Source: Kytococcus sedentarius DSM 20547
Lineage (GTDB): Bacteria > Actinomycetota > Actinomycetes > Actinomycetales > Dermatophilaceae
Assembly: GCF_000023925.1 (NCBI RefSeq)
Contig: NC_013169.1
Span: 2,666,001-2,730,000 of the forward strand
Length of the DNA stretch: 64,000 nucleotides
Direction: 5' to 3'
The notes under the pieces are model-generated. The model ran no database searches and was not told the DNA's origin. It worked only from the letters and a program-made list of their open reading frames with translations. A program made the position numbers and the translations under genes. Within the stretch, counting starts at the first letter, position 1. Each line of letters opens with the position of its first letter. Positions 8,496-17,359 of the stretch are shown one piece after another.

Positions 8496-9222
8496 GCCAC
8501 AGATCAACCTCGACCTCGTCGCCCGCTACCTGGTGGCGGGTGAGCGTGTGGTCATCGCGGTCCGCTACCACTGGGTGACGATCGTCGAACCCATCGCGTC
8601 GGCCCTGCTCGGGCTGGCCCTGGTGCTCTGGGTGGGGGCCACCATCCCGGCGGAGTTCGTGGCCGTGGCCGACATCCTCTGGTGGCTGTGGTTCGCCGTG
8701 CTGGCCCGCACACTGTTCCTGCTGTGGGAGTGGCGGCGCACCTGGTTCGTCGGCACTGACCGGCGGCTCCTGCTCACCTACGGCGTGATCGTGCGGCGGG
8801 TGGCGATGATGCCGCTCTCCAAGGTGACCGACATGAACTACGGCCGCTCCCTGTTGGGGCGAATCCTGGGCTACGGCACCTTCACGATGGAGTCCGCCGG
8901 GCAGAGCCAGGCCCTCAGCAAGATCGACTTCGTGCCGGACCCGGACACCCACTACCGGGCGATGGTCTCCGAGATCTTCCGCGGCCCCACCAGCACCCCG
9001 CCCGCCGACCCGGACGAGGACCTGGAGGCCGCCCACGAGGCCGGCGAGCCTGACTCCCTCTTCGACGCCGATGGGGTGTTCCTGCCCGAGGGTGCCGACG
9101 ACGACGTGGAGCGCGTGCGCCTCGAGGGCGACGAGGACTTCGACCACGAGGAGAACCCACGCACGGCGCTCAAGCGCCGTCGGGCCGCCCAGCGTCGTCG
9201 CCAGCGCGACGGCGCAGGCTGA
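8485..9222 (+). CDS. PH-domain membrane protein (bPH_2-like)
   Basis: 245 residues. Two transmembrane segments (about 31-51 and 57-79) are followed by a bacterial PH-like domain: TWFVGTDRRLLLTYGVIVRRVAMMPLSKVTDMNYGRSLLGRILGYGTFTMESAG. The tail is acidic, then Arg-rich. Family members are membrane-associated and of unknown function. It overlaps the small membrane ORF upstream, with which it probably works. Confidence 0.75.
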   Translation: MDAEPQINLDLVARYLVAGERVVIAVRYHWVTIVEPIASALLGLALVLWVGATIPAEFVAVADILWWLWFAVLARTLFLLWEWRRTWFVGTDRRLLLTYGVIVRRVAMMPLSKVTDMNYGRSLLGRILGYGTFTMESAGQSQALSKIDFVPDPDTHYRAMVSEIFRGPTSTPPADPDEDLEAAHEAGEPDSLFDADGVFLPEGADDDVERVRLEGDEDFDHEENPRTALKRRRAAQRRRQRDGAG

Positions 9223-9295
9223 GGGCGGGCCTCCTAGACTCTGGGCCGACCACCTGACACCGGCCACCCGCCGGACCACGCCCCGAGGGAGAACC

Positions 9296-9874
9296 ATGGC
9301 CGTCCGCCCGATCACCATCATCGGACACAAGGCGCTGCACCAGCCCACCAAGAAGGTGCGCGAGGTGACCGACGAAATCCGCACCCTGGTGGCCGACATG
9401 TTCGACACCATGGAGGCCGCCGAGGGCGTGGGCCTGGCCGCCAACCAGGTGGGCGTGCGCTGGCGGATCTTCGTCTACGACTGCACCCACGACCCCGAGG
9501 CCGGCCCCGACGCCCGCGGCGTGGTGGTCAACCCGGTGCTCGAGAAGGAGCACGTCTCCCCGCTGTCGGCGGACCCGGAGGCCGACCACGAGGGCTGCCT
9601 GTCCGTGCCCGGCGAGAGCTTCCCGACCGCCCGCTCGGACTGGGCGCGGGTGACCGGCACCGACCTGGACGGCAATGCCATCAGCGTGGAGGGAACGGGT
9701 CTGCTGGGCCGCTGCCTGCAGCACGAGACCGACCACCTGGACGGCCACCTCTACGTCGAGCGCCTGTCCCCGGAGGACAAGCGCCGTGCGCGCGACGCCA
9801 TCAAGGAGCGCGGCTGGGAGGACGAGCGGATCCTCAAGTGGGACCCGACCACCCAGAAGGCCGAGAAGGTCTGA
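9296..9874 (+). CDS. def: Peptide deformylase
   Basis: 192 residues. It removes the formyl group from the N-terminal methionine of nascent proteins. The three motifs are present in order: GVGLAANQVG, EGCLSVPG and the metal-binding QHETDHLDG. The ATG at 9296 follows GAGGGAGAACC. The chain continues past motif 3 for about 40 residues, usual for actinobacterial forms. Confidence 0.96.
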   Translation: MAVRPITIIGHKALHQPTKKVREVTDEIRTLVADMFDTMEAAEGVGLAANQVGVRWRIFVYDCTHDPEAGPDARGVVVNPVLEKEHVSPLSADPEADHEGCLSVPGESFPTARSDWARVTGTDLDGNAISVEGTGLLGRCLQHETDHLDGHLYVERLSPEDKRRARDAIKERGWEDERILKWDPTTQKAEKV

Positions 9875-9881
9875 GCCGGGC

Positions 9882-11849
9882 CTAGCCGGCCTGGAAGTCC
9901 GCGAGCTCCCGGTCCGCGCGGGCGGCGCTCTGCTGCGCCGCGGCCAGGTCGCCGTCGGCCTGCTGGGCGTGGGCCAGCATCCGCCACGCGGTGTGGAGGT
10001 GGGGGTTGCGCTCCACGTGGTCCGTGGCTGCGGCCACCGCCTGCGGGGGGTCTCCCTGCGCCAGCAAAACCTCCTGCTGGACCACGCGGGAGAGGTGGTC
10101 GTCCGGCCCCATCGACACCGCCTGCTGGATGAGCAGCCCACCCCGTCCAGGATCGCCGGCCTGCAGCGCGGCGCGCGCCTGCCAGGCCAGGCACTGCTGG
10201 TCGGGCGCGATGCGGGGGCACGCCCGGGTGAGCGCGTCGTCCTGCGGCGCGAGCTCGTTGCCCCAGCTGCGGTGCCAGGCGCCCTTGTCGGCCGCCAGGG
10301 TGGTCATGGCCCCCGCGGCCCGCACGGGGATGTTCGGGTCCCAGGGCGCCATGCGCTCGGCCTGCTGCAGGCGCGGTCCGGCGGCGGCCGGACCGCTCGC
10401 CACCGCCGTGCGTGCGTCGCGGTAGCCGTCCCAGACCAGCGTGGTGGCCACCAGCGAGACCGTGGCCACCGCCGTGAGGGCTGCGGGGAGCACCTCCGGG
10501 GCCCGGGGACGTGCGGGGCGGCGACGGGGGACGGCGGCGCCCCCCGCGCCATGGGCGACGGCGAGGCCGCCCCCCACCACGGCAGCACCCGGCACCACGA
10601 AAACCGGCTCGGTGTAGGCGAACATCAGCGCCACCGCCGTCCCCACACCCACCGCGAGCGCGGCCGCGGGCCAGGAGGCGAACGCGTCACGCCCCTGGGC
10701 CCTCTCCCGCCGCGTCGCCCGGCCGGAGCGCCATGAGGCCAGGGCCACGCGGTCGTGGCCACGCCGGACCGGGGCCACCGCCCCCAGGGCAGCCCGCAGC
10801 AGTGCCATCCCGACCACCACGGCCAGGCCGGTCACCGCCAGCAGCCCGAGCACCCCGAGGGCGGCGGTGACCTGCAGCACCACGTTGTGCACCCCATCGA
10901 GGCGCACGCCGGGGCTGGCCTCTGCCTGCCAGGTGGGCCCGTACCCGGCCGAGGTCTCCCCCACCCAGCGCGAGGGGCCCAGACCCAGCACCGGCTCCTC
11001 GGCCACCAGCGCGAGCGTGTGCCGCCACATCATCAGGCGCACCGTAATGTTGGTGCCCGCGCCGGCCTCCTCCAGGAAGATCCGGTCACGCGTCATCGGC
11101 AGGGCCAGGACCACCACCACGCCGGCCACCATCAGCCCAGCGGGCACCAGGACCCGTCGCACGCCCTCGGTGCGCGCCACCAGTACCAGCGAGAGCACCG
11201 CCGCCACGAGCACCCCGACCAGGGCCCCGCGCGAGGCGCCCAGCACCAGCAGGCCGGCGCCGGCGAACGCCCCGGCCAGTGCCACCCGGGACCGCTCCCG
11301 CCAGGCCACCCAACCCAGCCAGGCGGCCAGCAGGAGGCCCCAGATGCCGACCGTCGAGGCGTTCCCCAGGGCGGTGACCACACGGTGGGTCTGCCCGTTG
11401 AGCACGTCGCGCAACCCCATCCAGACCAGCACCCAGCCCGAGAGCGTCGCCGTCCACACGGCCAGCCGGCGGCCCGCCGCGGTGGCGAACAGGACGGCCC
11501 CGGCGGGCAACATGGCCAGGTAGGCCACGATCATGAGCAGCCCCTCGTCCCGCGGGTACCGGCCCACCACCGACAGCCACGAGTTCGCCGAGGCCCACGT
11601 GGAGCCCACCGCTGCCAGGGCCACCACCCCCATCGCCCACCACACGGCCCGCGGGAGCTGCGGCCCACGACGATCGGCCCACCAGGCGCCGGCCGCGCAG
11701 ACCAGGACGCCGGCGATCGCGACCCGGCGGACGGGCTCCCGGATGTCCAGCGTCTCCGGGGTGGAGACCAACGGCAGGACGGCGAGCAGCACCACGACCC
11801 CGAGCCCGCGCAGGGCGGCCGCCACGCGGCGACGGTCCGGTGCGTCCAT
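9882..11849 (-). CDS. O-antigen-ligase/polymerase-like membrane protein with TPR-like tail
   Basis: 655 residues with about 10-12 hydrophobic segments in the first 460 residues, then a soluble Ala-rich helical region resembling TPR repeats. The Wzy_C-type periplasmic loop is suggested by MWRHTLALVAEEPVLGLGPSRWVG followed by DGVHNVVLQ (the H-N pair is typical). Family members ligate or polymerise surface glycans, or attach glycans to proteins. No glycan cluster adjoins, so the substrate is unknown. The next gene on the opposite strand, at 12032, is divergent. Confidence 0.72.
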   Translation of the reverse strand: MDAPDRRRVAAALRGLGVVVLLAVLPLVSTPETLDIREPVRRVAIAGVLVCAAGAWWADRRGPQLPRAVWWAMGVVALAAVGSTWASANSWLSVVGRYPRDEGLLMIVAYLAMLPAGAVLFATAAGRRLAVWTATLSGWVLVWMGLRDVLNGQTHRVVTALGNASTVGIWGLLLAAWLGWVAWRERSRVALAGAFAGAGLLVLGASRGALVGVLVAAVLSLVLVARTEGVRRVLVPAGLMVAGVVVVLALPMTRDRIFLEEAGAGTNITVRLMMWRHTLALVAEEPVLGLGPSRWVGETSAGYGPTWQAEASPGVRLDGVHNVVLQVTAALGVLGLLAVTGLAVVVGMALLRAALGAVAPVRRGHDRVALASWRSGRATRRERAQGRDAFASWPAAALAVGVGTAVALMFAYTEPVFVVPGAAVVGGGLAVAHGAGGAAVPRRRPARPRAPEVLPAALTAVATVSLVATTLVWDGYRDARTAVASGPAAAGPRLQQAERMAPWDPNIPVRAAGAMTTLAADKGAWHRSWGNELAPQDDALTRACPRIAPDQQCLAWQARAALQAGDPGRGGLLIQQAVSMGPDDHLSRVVQQEVLLAQGDPPQAVAAATDHVERNPHLHTAWRMLAHAQQADGDLAAAQQSAARADRELADFQAG

Positions 11850-12031
11850 GGGTCCCCCTGGGGTTCGTGGTGCCCCCGAGGCTACTCAGGCGGCAGGCCG
11901 TTTCCCGCACCAGCGAGCCACCTGTGACGGGACCAACACCGCACGCTCACCCAGCCGGGGGAGCTCCTCCGGACCCGTGGGGAGCCTCGGGTCCGGACGC
12001 CCCGCGCCCCCGGCCTGACACACTGCTGCCC

Positions 12032-12502
12032 GTGTGGTGGCTGCTGCTGGGGACGCTGGGGTTCGGTGCGCTGTCCGCGCTGGTCCCCGGGGTGCCCATC
12101 GAGCTCTGGCTGGGCGGCGTGGGCGCGCTGGTCGACGACGTCGGCGTGTGGACCGTCGCCTTCGTGGCCTCGCTGGGGCACTCCCTGGGCAAGCTGCCCT
12201 GGTACGCCCTGGGTCGCTGGAGCCTCGGGTGGCCGTGGATGCGGCGCCAGCTGGAGAAGCCCGGGGTCGGCGAGCGCTACGACCGCCTCGTGACGTGGAT
12301 GGAGCAGCACGCGGGCTGGGGCCAGGCCACGATGGTGCTCTCCAGTGTGGTGGGGTTGCCCCCGCTGGCCGTGTTCATCGTGGTCGCCGGGCAGCTGCGC
12401 ATGTCGGCGGTGGGCTGCTTCGTCTCCATGACCCTCGGCCGCACCCTGCGCTTCGCGGCCATCCTCGGCGCCTTCACCTGGGCCCTCGACCTGGTGCGCT
12501 GA
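12032..12502 (+). CDS. Small VTT/DedA-like membrane protein
   Basis: 156 residues from a GTG start (VWWLLLGTLGFGALSALVPG). Four or five hydrophobic segments surround a hydrophilic loop with GHSLGKLPWYALGR and a later VVGLPPLAVFIVVAGQLRM, the glycine/proline pattern of SNARE-associated/DedA (VTT) proteins. These act as lipid scramblases or flippases. It is shorter than full DedA proteins (about 200 residues). CACACT lies 7 bases before the start, possibly a leaderless -10. Confidence 0.6.
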   Translation: MWWLLLGTLGFGALSALVPGVPIELWLGGVGALVDDVGVWTVAFVASLGHSLGKLPWYALGRWSLGWPWMRRQLEKPGVGERYDRLVTWMEQHAGWGQATMVLSSVVGLPPLAVFIVVAGQLRMSAVGCFVSMTLGRTLRFAAILGAFTWALDLVR

Positions 12503-12612
12503 GCCGCCTGCCCCATCCTCCTCCCCGGGGGACGGACCCCCACCGGCGGCCTCGATGCGGGCGCGCGCCCGCCGCTGGACGGGCAGGTCAGCAGCCCGTC
12601 CCACCGGTCGGG

Positions 12613-12642
12613 TTGGCAGCTGGGCCACTGATCGGCTATTGT
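12613..12642 (+). promoter_or_regulatory. Predicted tRNA-Arg promoter
   Basis: TTGGCA (12613-12618) and TATTGT (12637-12642) are separated by 18 bases, about 55 bases before the mature tRNA. Confidence 0.5.
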
Positions 12643-12696
12643 TGTCCCTCGTCCCGCCGAGACGGTGCGCGAGCACACAACGGATCGACGAGATGG

Positions 12697-12769
12697 GCGC
12701 CCGTAGCTCAACGGATAGAGCATCTGACTACGGATCAGAAGGTTTGGGGTTCGAATCCCTACGGGCGCG
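12697..12769 (+). tRNA. tRNA-Arg (anticodon ACG)
   Basis: The acceptor GCGCCCG pairs with CGGGCGC. The anticodon arm CTGACTACGGATCAG gives anticodon ACG, the TadA substrate. The T-loop is GGTTCGAATCC. CCA is not encoded. Confidence 0.95.
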
Positions 12770-12788
12770 CACTGTGTTGAGACAGTCC

Positions 12789-12824
12789 ACGAAGGCCCGG
12801 TCGCCCAGGTGACCGGGCCTTCGT
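12789..12824 (+). terminator. Terminator after tRNA-Arg
   Basis: A 14-bp perfect stem (ACGAAGGCCCGGTC, 12789-12802, with 12811-12824) and an 8-base loop lie just after the tRNA. Confidence 0.75.
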
Positions 12825-12926
12825 CGTGCGCGGGGGTGTGGGCGGCCTCGCTCGGCAGGCTGCGGGGGTGCGGGAGGATCTGCCGGCCCACGGGGACGGG
12901 GCGGGCTCGATCGGCACCGGGAACGC

Positions 12927-12965
12927 CGAACGCCCGGCGCCACCGTGGGTGGCTCCGGGCGTTCG
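12927..12965 (-). terminator. Terminator of tRNA-Ser(GCT)
   Basis: CGAACGCCCGG (12927-12937) pairs with 12955-12965, and the inner GCCACC pairs with GGTGGC after one mismatch. It lies 20 bases beyond the 3' end of the minus-strand tRNA. Confidence 0.7.
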
Positions 12966-12985
12966 AGTCGTGCGGTGCACGTCGG

Positions 12986-13077
12986 CGGAGACGGAGGGAT
13001 TTGAACCCTCGATGGAGCTATAAACCCCAAACCCGCTTAGCAGGCGGGCGCCATAGACCAGACTAGGCGACGTCTCC
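12986..13077 (-). tRNA. tRNA-Ser (anticodon GCT)
   Basis: GGAGACG pairs with CGTCTCC. The anticodon arm CCGCCTGCTAAGCGG has anticodon GCT. A long variable arm with TTTGGGGTTTATAGCTCC and the T-loop GGTTCAAATCC are present. CCA is not encoded. Confidence 0.95.
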
Positions 13078-13248
13078 TCGCATCGGGATGCGATGGGACA
13101 GGCTACCCGGTGAGCCCGCAGGGCAGAAATCCGGGTGCCCTGTACGCCGGGGGTGTCGCCCCGCTACTCTGTGCGCACCGGTTGGGGGGCGGCTGGCGCA
13201 ACGTCCGTGGATCCCCCCCCGGCGCGGACGAGCAACCCGAGGAGCAGC

Positions 13249-14742
13249 GTGAGCACATCCGCAGACGCGGAAGGGCATGGGTCATCCCCGAGCGGATGGT
13301 CTCCCCGTCGTACCCAGCAGGAGAAGTCGCTGCCGCGCGCCCTGGGCCTGACGGCCCTCTCCGGCATCGTCCCCGGCCTCGGCCTGCTGTTCACGCCCAC
13401 CTGGCGTCTCGGCGCGCTCGCCCTGACCGGCGTCGTGCTGCTGGCCGGGGGGCTCATCTGGCGGTTCGTCGACGGGGGCCTGCTGAACACCGCGGTGGAC
13501 GTGGCCAGCTCGAGCAGCCAGCTCCTGCTGCTGGCCGCCGGCATCGTGCTGGCCGCCCTGCTGTGGATCGCCCTCATCGCGATCACCGCCCGCGTGACCC
13601 GGCCCGGCGGCCTGGACACCCGGGGTTCGGTGGCACTGACGGGCGTGGCGCTGCTGATGAGCGCCCTCGTGCTCGCCCCGACGGTGCAGGCCGTGAACAC
13701 CGTGGCGGCGCACCGCCAGGCCGTCTCCACCGTCTTCGCCGGCGGTTCCGGCAGCGAGCCCACCAGCCGCCCGGCCATCCACGAGGACGACCCGTGGGCC
13801 GGGTTCGACCGGGTCAACCTGCTGCTGCTGGGCTCCGACGCCGCGGAGAGCCGCGAGGGCGTCCGGCCCGACGCGCTGATGGTGATGAGCATGGACCCGC
13901 GCACCGGCAACTCCGTGCTCGTGGGTGTGCCGCGCAACCTCATGCAGGCGCCCATCCCGCCGGGCAACCCCCTGCACCAGATCTGGCCGTCGGGCTACGA
14001 CTGCGGCAACGCCTGCATCATCAATGCCCTCTGGTCCGAGGCCTCCGCACACAGCGAGCTGTTCGGCGACGAGCCGAACCCCGGCTCCGAGACGACGCGC
14101 GACGCCATCGAGGGGGTCGTCGGCCTGGACATCCACCACGTGGTGACGGTCGACCTGCAGGGCTTCCAGCAGCTCGTCGACGCCATGGGCGGCGTGGACA
14201 TCACCGTCGGTGAGCGCATCCCGATCGGCGGCAAGGTCTCCAACGGGCAGATCGTGCCCGGCTCGATCCGCGGCTGGATCGAGGAGGGACCGCAGCACAT
14301 GGACGGCCACACGGCCCTGTGGTACTCGCGCTCCCGCGCCACCACCTCCGACTACGACCGCATGGACCGACAGCGCTGCATGGTCGGGGCGTTGATCTCC
14401 CAGTCGCAGCCGCTGGACATGCTGCGGCGCTACCCGGCGATCGCGGGCGCGCTGGAGGAGAACGTGTGGACCGACATCCCGCAGGAGGACCTGCCGGCCT
14501 GGGCGGACCTGTTCCTGAAGGTCAAGGACGGACGCATGAAGAGCCTGCCGCTGACGAACGAGCGGATCGACACCGTCGACCCGGACTTCGAGGCCATCCA
14601 CGCGATGGTGGAGCGCTCCATCAACCCGCCCAAGCCCACCGCGACGCCCACTCCCAAGCCCTCCCCGTCGACGACCGAGGAGACCGAGGAGGCCGAGGAG
14701 CCGTCGCCCAACGAGGCCGAGGAGCTGGCCGCTACCTGCTGA
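13249..14742 (+). CDS. LytR-CpsA-Psr (LCP) family cell-wall ligase
   Basis: 497 residues from a GTG start with GAGGAG upstream; a longer reading from 13135 lacks such support. LCP enzymes transfer undecaprenyl-linked glycopolymers to peptidoglycan outside the membrane. About four hydrophobic segments (residues 30-150) precede the LCP domain. It shows LLLGSDA..., the RPDALMVMSMD segment with the conserved Arg/Asp, VGVPRNL, MGGVDI and a late LWYSRSR...DYDRMDRQR. An acidic Pro/Thr/Glu tail follows. Actinobacterial paralogs attach arabinogalactan or teichoic polymers; which one applies here is not shown. Confidence 0.9.
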   Translation: MSTSADAEGHGSSPSGWSPRRTQQEKSLPRALGLTALSGIVPGLGLLFTPTWRLGALALTGVVLLAGGLIWRFVDGGLLNTAVDVASSSSQLLLLAAGIVLAALLWIALIAITARVTRPGGLDTRGSVALTGVALLMSALVLAPTVQAVNTVAAHRQAVSTVFAGGSGSEPTSRPAIHEDDPWAGFDRVNLLLLGSDAAESREGVRPDALMVMSMDPRTGNSVLVGVPRNLMQAPIPPGNPLHQIWPSGYDCGNACIINALWSEASAHSELFGDEPNPGSETTRDAIEGVVGLDIHHVVTVDLQGFQQLVDAMGGVDITVGERIPIGGKVSNGQIVPGSIRGWIEEGPQHMDGHTALWYSRSRATTSDYDRMDRQRCMVGALISQSQPLDMLRRYPAIAGALEENVWTDIPQEDLPAWADLFLKVKDGRMKSLPLTNERIDTVDPDFEAIHAMVERSINPPKPTATPTPKPSPSTTEETEEAEEPSPNEAEELAATC

Positions 14743-14780
14743 GCCGGGCTGCGAGGGCCGCGCGGGCGAGCCTGCGCGCG

Positions 14781-14877
14781 GCCCATCGAGCCTGCGGGTG
14801 AGCGGCCCCGCGCCGAGCGCCACGGGTGAGCGGCCCCATCGAGCCCGGCGACTGACACTCCCGCGCCGAGCGCCACG
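14781..14877. repeat. Interleaved direct repeats after the LCP gene
   Basis: CGCGCCGAGCGCCACG occurs at 14809-14824 and 14862-14877 (period 53). GGGTGAGCGGCCCC occurs at 14796-14809 and 14824-14837, and CCATCGAGCC occurs before and after. No coding is seen here. Confidence 0.6.
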
Positions 14878-14927
14878 CGGCGCGTCTACGCTGCTCGGAC
14901 AGCCCGGTCGCACGCGGCACACACACG

Positions 14928-14961
14928 AGAAGGGCCCACCTCCGAGGAGGTGGGCCCTTCT
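14928..14961. terminator. Bidirectional terminator (LCP gene / cspA)
   Basis: A 16-bp perfect stem, 14928-14943 with 14946-14961, lies between the converging genes. Confidence 0.75.
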
Positions 14962-15005
14962 ACTGCGCTGTCGTCCGCGGTCAGACCGCGACGCTCAGCG
15001 TGAAA

Positions 15006-15209
15006 TCACTGGGGGATGACGTTCTCCGCCTGCTGGCCCTTGGGGCCCTGGGTGATCTCGAACTCCACGCGCTGGTTCTCCTCCAGCGAGCGGTAGCCGT
15101 TGGTCTGGATGGCGGAGAAGTGGACGAACACGTCGTCGCCGCCGCCGTCCTGCTGGATGAAGCCGAAGCCCTTCTCAGCGTTGAACCACTTGACGATGCC
15201 CTGTGCCAT
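15006..15209 (-). CDS. cspA: Cold-shock protein (CspA family)
   Basis: 67 residues, starting [18 protein letters not shown]. The RNA-binding motifs RNP1 (KGFGFI) and RNP2 (VFVHF) mark a single-stranded nucleic acid binding OB fold. The long leader (about 165 bases back to a possible TAACCT box near 15380) fits the structured 5' UTRs of cold-shock mRNAs. Confidence 0.95.
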   Translation of the reverse strand: MAQGIVKWFNAEKGFGFIQQDGGGDDVFVHFSAIQTNGYRSLEENQRVEFEITQGPKGQQAENVIPQ

Positions 15210-15438
15210 GGGGATTCTCTTTCGTTGGATTGGCGATGATCGGCGGAAAGTGCCGACCACACGTTGCTGCCAGAACCCCCGGCGGGCGAAGCCTGCCGTA
15301 GATCAACCAGATGTGCGTCCGCAAGCGGACGGTGTTCCTTCGACGTGCGAGGTACTGCGAGTGCAACTTGCCTCTAGGTTACCACCGATCGCGGCCTTCG
15401 TGGTCCGCTGGAACCGCTTGAGACACAGGTCACGTGCG

Positions 15439-15528
15439 TGGCGGAGGGCGTGGGATTCGAACCCACGATGACGTTGCCGCCATAGCGGTTTTCAAGACCG
15501 CCGCACTAGGCCACTATGCGAGCCCTCC
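15439..15528 (-). tRNA. tRNA-Ser (anticodon TGA)
   Basis: GGAGGGC pairs with GCCCTCC. The anticodon arm GCGGTCTTGAAAACCGC has anticodon TGA. A long variable arm and the T-loop GGTTCGAATCC are present. CCA is encoded. It is the fourth serine acceptor in 13 kb. Confidence 0.95.
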
Positions 15529-15737
15529 CGGCCTCGGCACACGACGTGGACCGAGGCGCCCCCCACCCTACGTGGGGCACCCGATTCGGCCCAGTTGCAC
15601 GCCGCGCCACTTGCGTTGAGGCTGTCATGGGACATGATGGAGCCAGTGCCGACACGAGTCGGCCCCAACCAGGAGGGACCAGCCGGCTCGCCGGCCCCCT
15701 CGCTCGACGCATGAATGTGCACGAACAAGGAGTACTC

Positions 15738-16013
15738 ATGAACCGCACCGAGCTCGCCAGCGCCATCGCTCAGCAGGCCGACGTGTCCGCCAAGGACGCC
15801 GCTGCTGTGCTGTCCGCCATGGGTGACGTCATCTGCGAGACCGTCGGCAAGGGCGAGAAGGTCTCCCTCCCGGGTCTCATGACCATCGAGCGTGTCGAGC
15901 GCTCCGCCCGCACCGGCCGCAACCCGCGCACCGGTGAGTCCATGGAGATCCCGGCCTCCTTCGGAGCCAAGCTGTCCGCCGGTTCCGCGCTCAAGGCTGC
16001 CGCCAAGGGCTGA
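15738..16013 (+). CDS. hup: HU-family DNA-binding protein
   Basis: 91 residues, MNRTELASAIAQQADVSAKD..., with the DNA-arm region RVERSARTGRNPRTGESMEIPAS. It is a nucleoid protein that bends DNA as a dimer. It lacks the long Lys/Ala-rich tail of mycobacterial HupB. The start ATG follows AAGGAGT. A TTGCGT / CATGAT pair near 15614-15641 with 16-base spacing may be the promoter. Confidence 0.92.
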   Translation: MNRTELASAIAQQADVSAKDAAAVLSAMGDVICETVGKGEKVSLPGLMTIERVERSARTGRNPRTGESMEIPASFGAKLSAGSALKAAAKG

Positions 16014-16104
16014 TGCACCACCGTTCCCCCTCCCCGGGGGCACTCCGGGTCCTGTGACGACGCACGACCCAGCACGAACCCGCACACCACTGAGAGGTAG
16101 AACC

Positions 16105-16491
16105 ATGAAGAACAAGCTCCTCCTGCTCGTCGGTACCGGCATCGGTTACGTGCTCGGCACCCGCGCCGGTCGCGAGAAGTACGACGCCCTGGTCGACCAG
16201 GCCCAGTCCCTGTGGGGCGACCCCCGCGTCCAGGACGCCGTGACGACCGCCAAGTCCTCCACGGGCTCCGCGTTCTCGCAGGCCCAGGACCAGGTCAAGG
16301 ACAAGGTCGCCGAGGTGAAGGACAGCAACTCCGCCACCGAGGGCAACTCCTCCTTCTCCCAGACCACCAACCCGACCACCACCACCGGGACTGCCACCAC
16401 CGGCACGACCGGCACCACCGGTGGCGCGACGGGCGGCTCGACCTCCGGGTTCCAGCCGACCACGAACACCTCCAGCTTCGGCGACAAGTGA
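16105..16491 (+). CDS. YtxH-like membrane-anchored protein
   Basis: 128 residues. The short hydrophobic N-terminus KNKLLLLVGTGIGYVLGTRAGREKYD is the YtxH-type Gly-rich membrane anchor. A helical Gln/Lys region (40-75) follows, then a Thr/Gly/Ser-rich tail (TTTTGTATTGTTGTTGG). GAGAGGT precedes the ATG. Function is unknown; relatives are stress-linked in other bacteria. Confidence 0.7.
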   Translation: MKNKLLLLVGTGIGYVLGTRAGREKYDALVDQAQSLWGDPRVQDAVTTAKSSTGSAFSQAQDQVKDKVAEVKDSNSATEGNSSFSQTTNPTTTTGTATTGTTGTTGGATGGSTSGFQPTTNTSSFGDK

Positions 16492-16537
16492 GGCTGACCG
16501 CTCTCGAGCGGTGACGCGGCTCCGGCCGCACAGCAGT

Positions 16538-16570
16538 GAGGCCCCCTCCGAGTTCTTCGGAGGGGGCCTC
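16538..16570. terminator. Terminator between YtxH gene and cysE
   Basis: GAGGCCCCCTCCGA (16538-16551) pairs perfectly with 16557-16570 around a 5-base loop. Confidence 0.75.
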
Positions 16571-16667
16571 GTCTGTCTCCGGGCGCAGGTGTTGCCCTGG
16601 GCGCGTCATTCGCCTACGGGCGCCATCCGCCCCCGGGGCGCCTCACCTGCCCCCCGGGGCGCAGGCC

Positions 16668-17357
16668 TCAGATGACCCAGTGGTCCGCGGCCTGGTCCCG
16701 CGGCAGCTCGGGCAGCTCGTAGGTCGAGTTGAGCGGTTTGGCTGGGATGCCACCGACCACCTGCCCGCTGGGGACCGGCTTCAGCACCACGGCCCCCGCA
16801 CCCACGGCCGCACCCGGCGACACCTCGATATCACCGAGGACCGTCGAGCCCGCACCCAGCAGCACGTTGTCGCCGACCGTCGGGTGCCGCTTCACAGCGT
16901 CTCCGGTGACCCCTCCCAGAGTGACGCCGTGGTACATCATCACGTCGTCGCCGACCACGGCCGTCTCGCCGATGACCACCCCCATCCCGTGGTCGATCAC
17001 CAGACACCGACCGATCTGGGCACCCGGGTGGATCTCCACCCCGGTGACCGCGCGGGAGACGGCGCCCAGCACCCGGGCCGGGAGGCGCCCCGCCGGGTGC
17101 TTCCACAGCTCGTGGGCGACGCGGTGAGCAGCGACGGCGTGGAGGCCCGGACTCGTGAGCAAGGCCTCCACCCGCGATGAGGTCGCGGGATCGCGGGCGA
17201 TCACCGCATCGGCGTCCTCCGTCACCTGGCGCGCCAGGCGGCGGACCCCCTGCAGGCCGTCGCCGAGGAGCCCGCGGGCCCGGCCGGCGGGGCCACGTGA
17301 GCGCGCCGGTCGGGCGGGGGGCAGCCCATCCCGCAGCCCGTCTCGTCGTCGCGCCAT
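16668..17357 (-). CDS. cysE: Serine O-acetyltransferase
   Basis: 229 residues. It acetylates L-serine with acetyl-CoA to O-acetylserine, the substrate of CysK encoded just upstream. The C-terminal half is a left-handed beta helix of hexapeptide repeats (IHPGAQIGRCLVIDHGMGVVIGETAVVG), with catalytic His seen in IDHGMG and MMYHGVTLGG. The start ATG lies 2 bases after the cysK stop. The N-terminal 30 residues are unusually Arg/Pro-rich. Confidence 0.93.
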   Translation of the reverse strand: MARRRDGLRDGLPPARPARSRGPAGRARGLLGDGLQGVRRLARQVTEDADAVIARDPATSSRVEALLTSPGLHAVAAHRVAHELWKHPAGRLPARVLGAVSRAVTGVEIHPGAQIGRCLVIDHGMGVVIGETAVVGDDVMMYHGVTLGGVTGDAVKRHPTVGDNVLLGAGSTVLGDIEVSPGAAVGAGAVVLKPVPSGQVVGGIPAKPLNSTYELPELPRDQAADHWVI

Positions 17358-17359
17358 GC

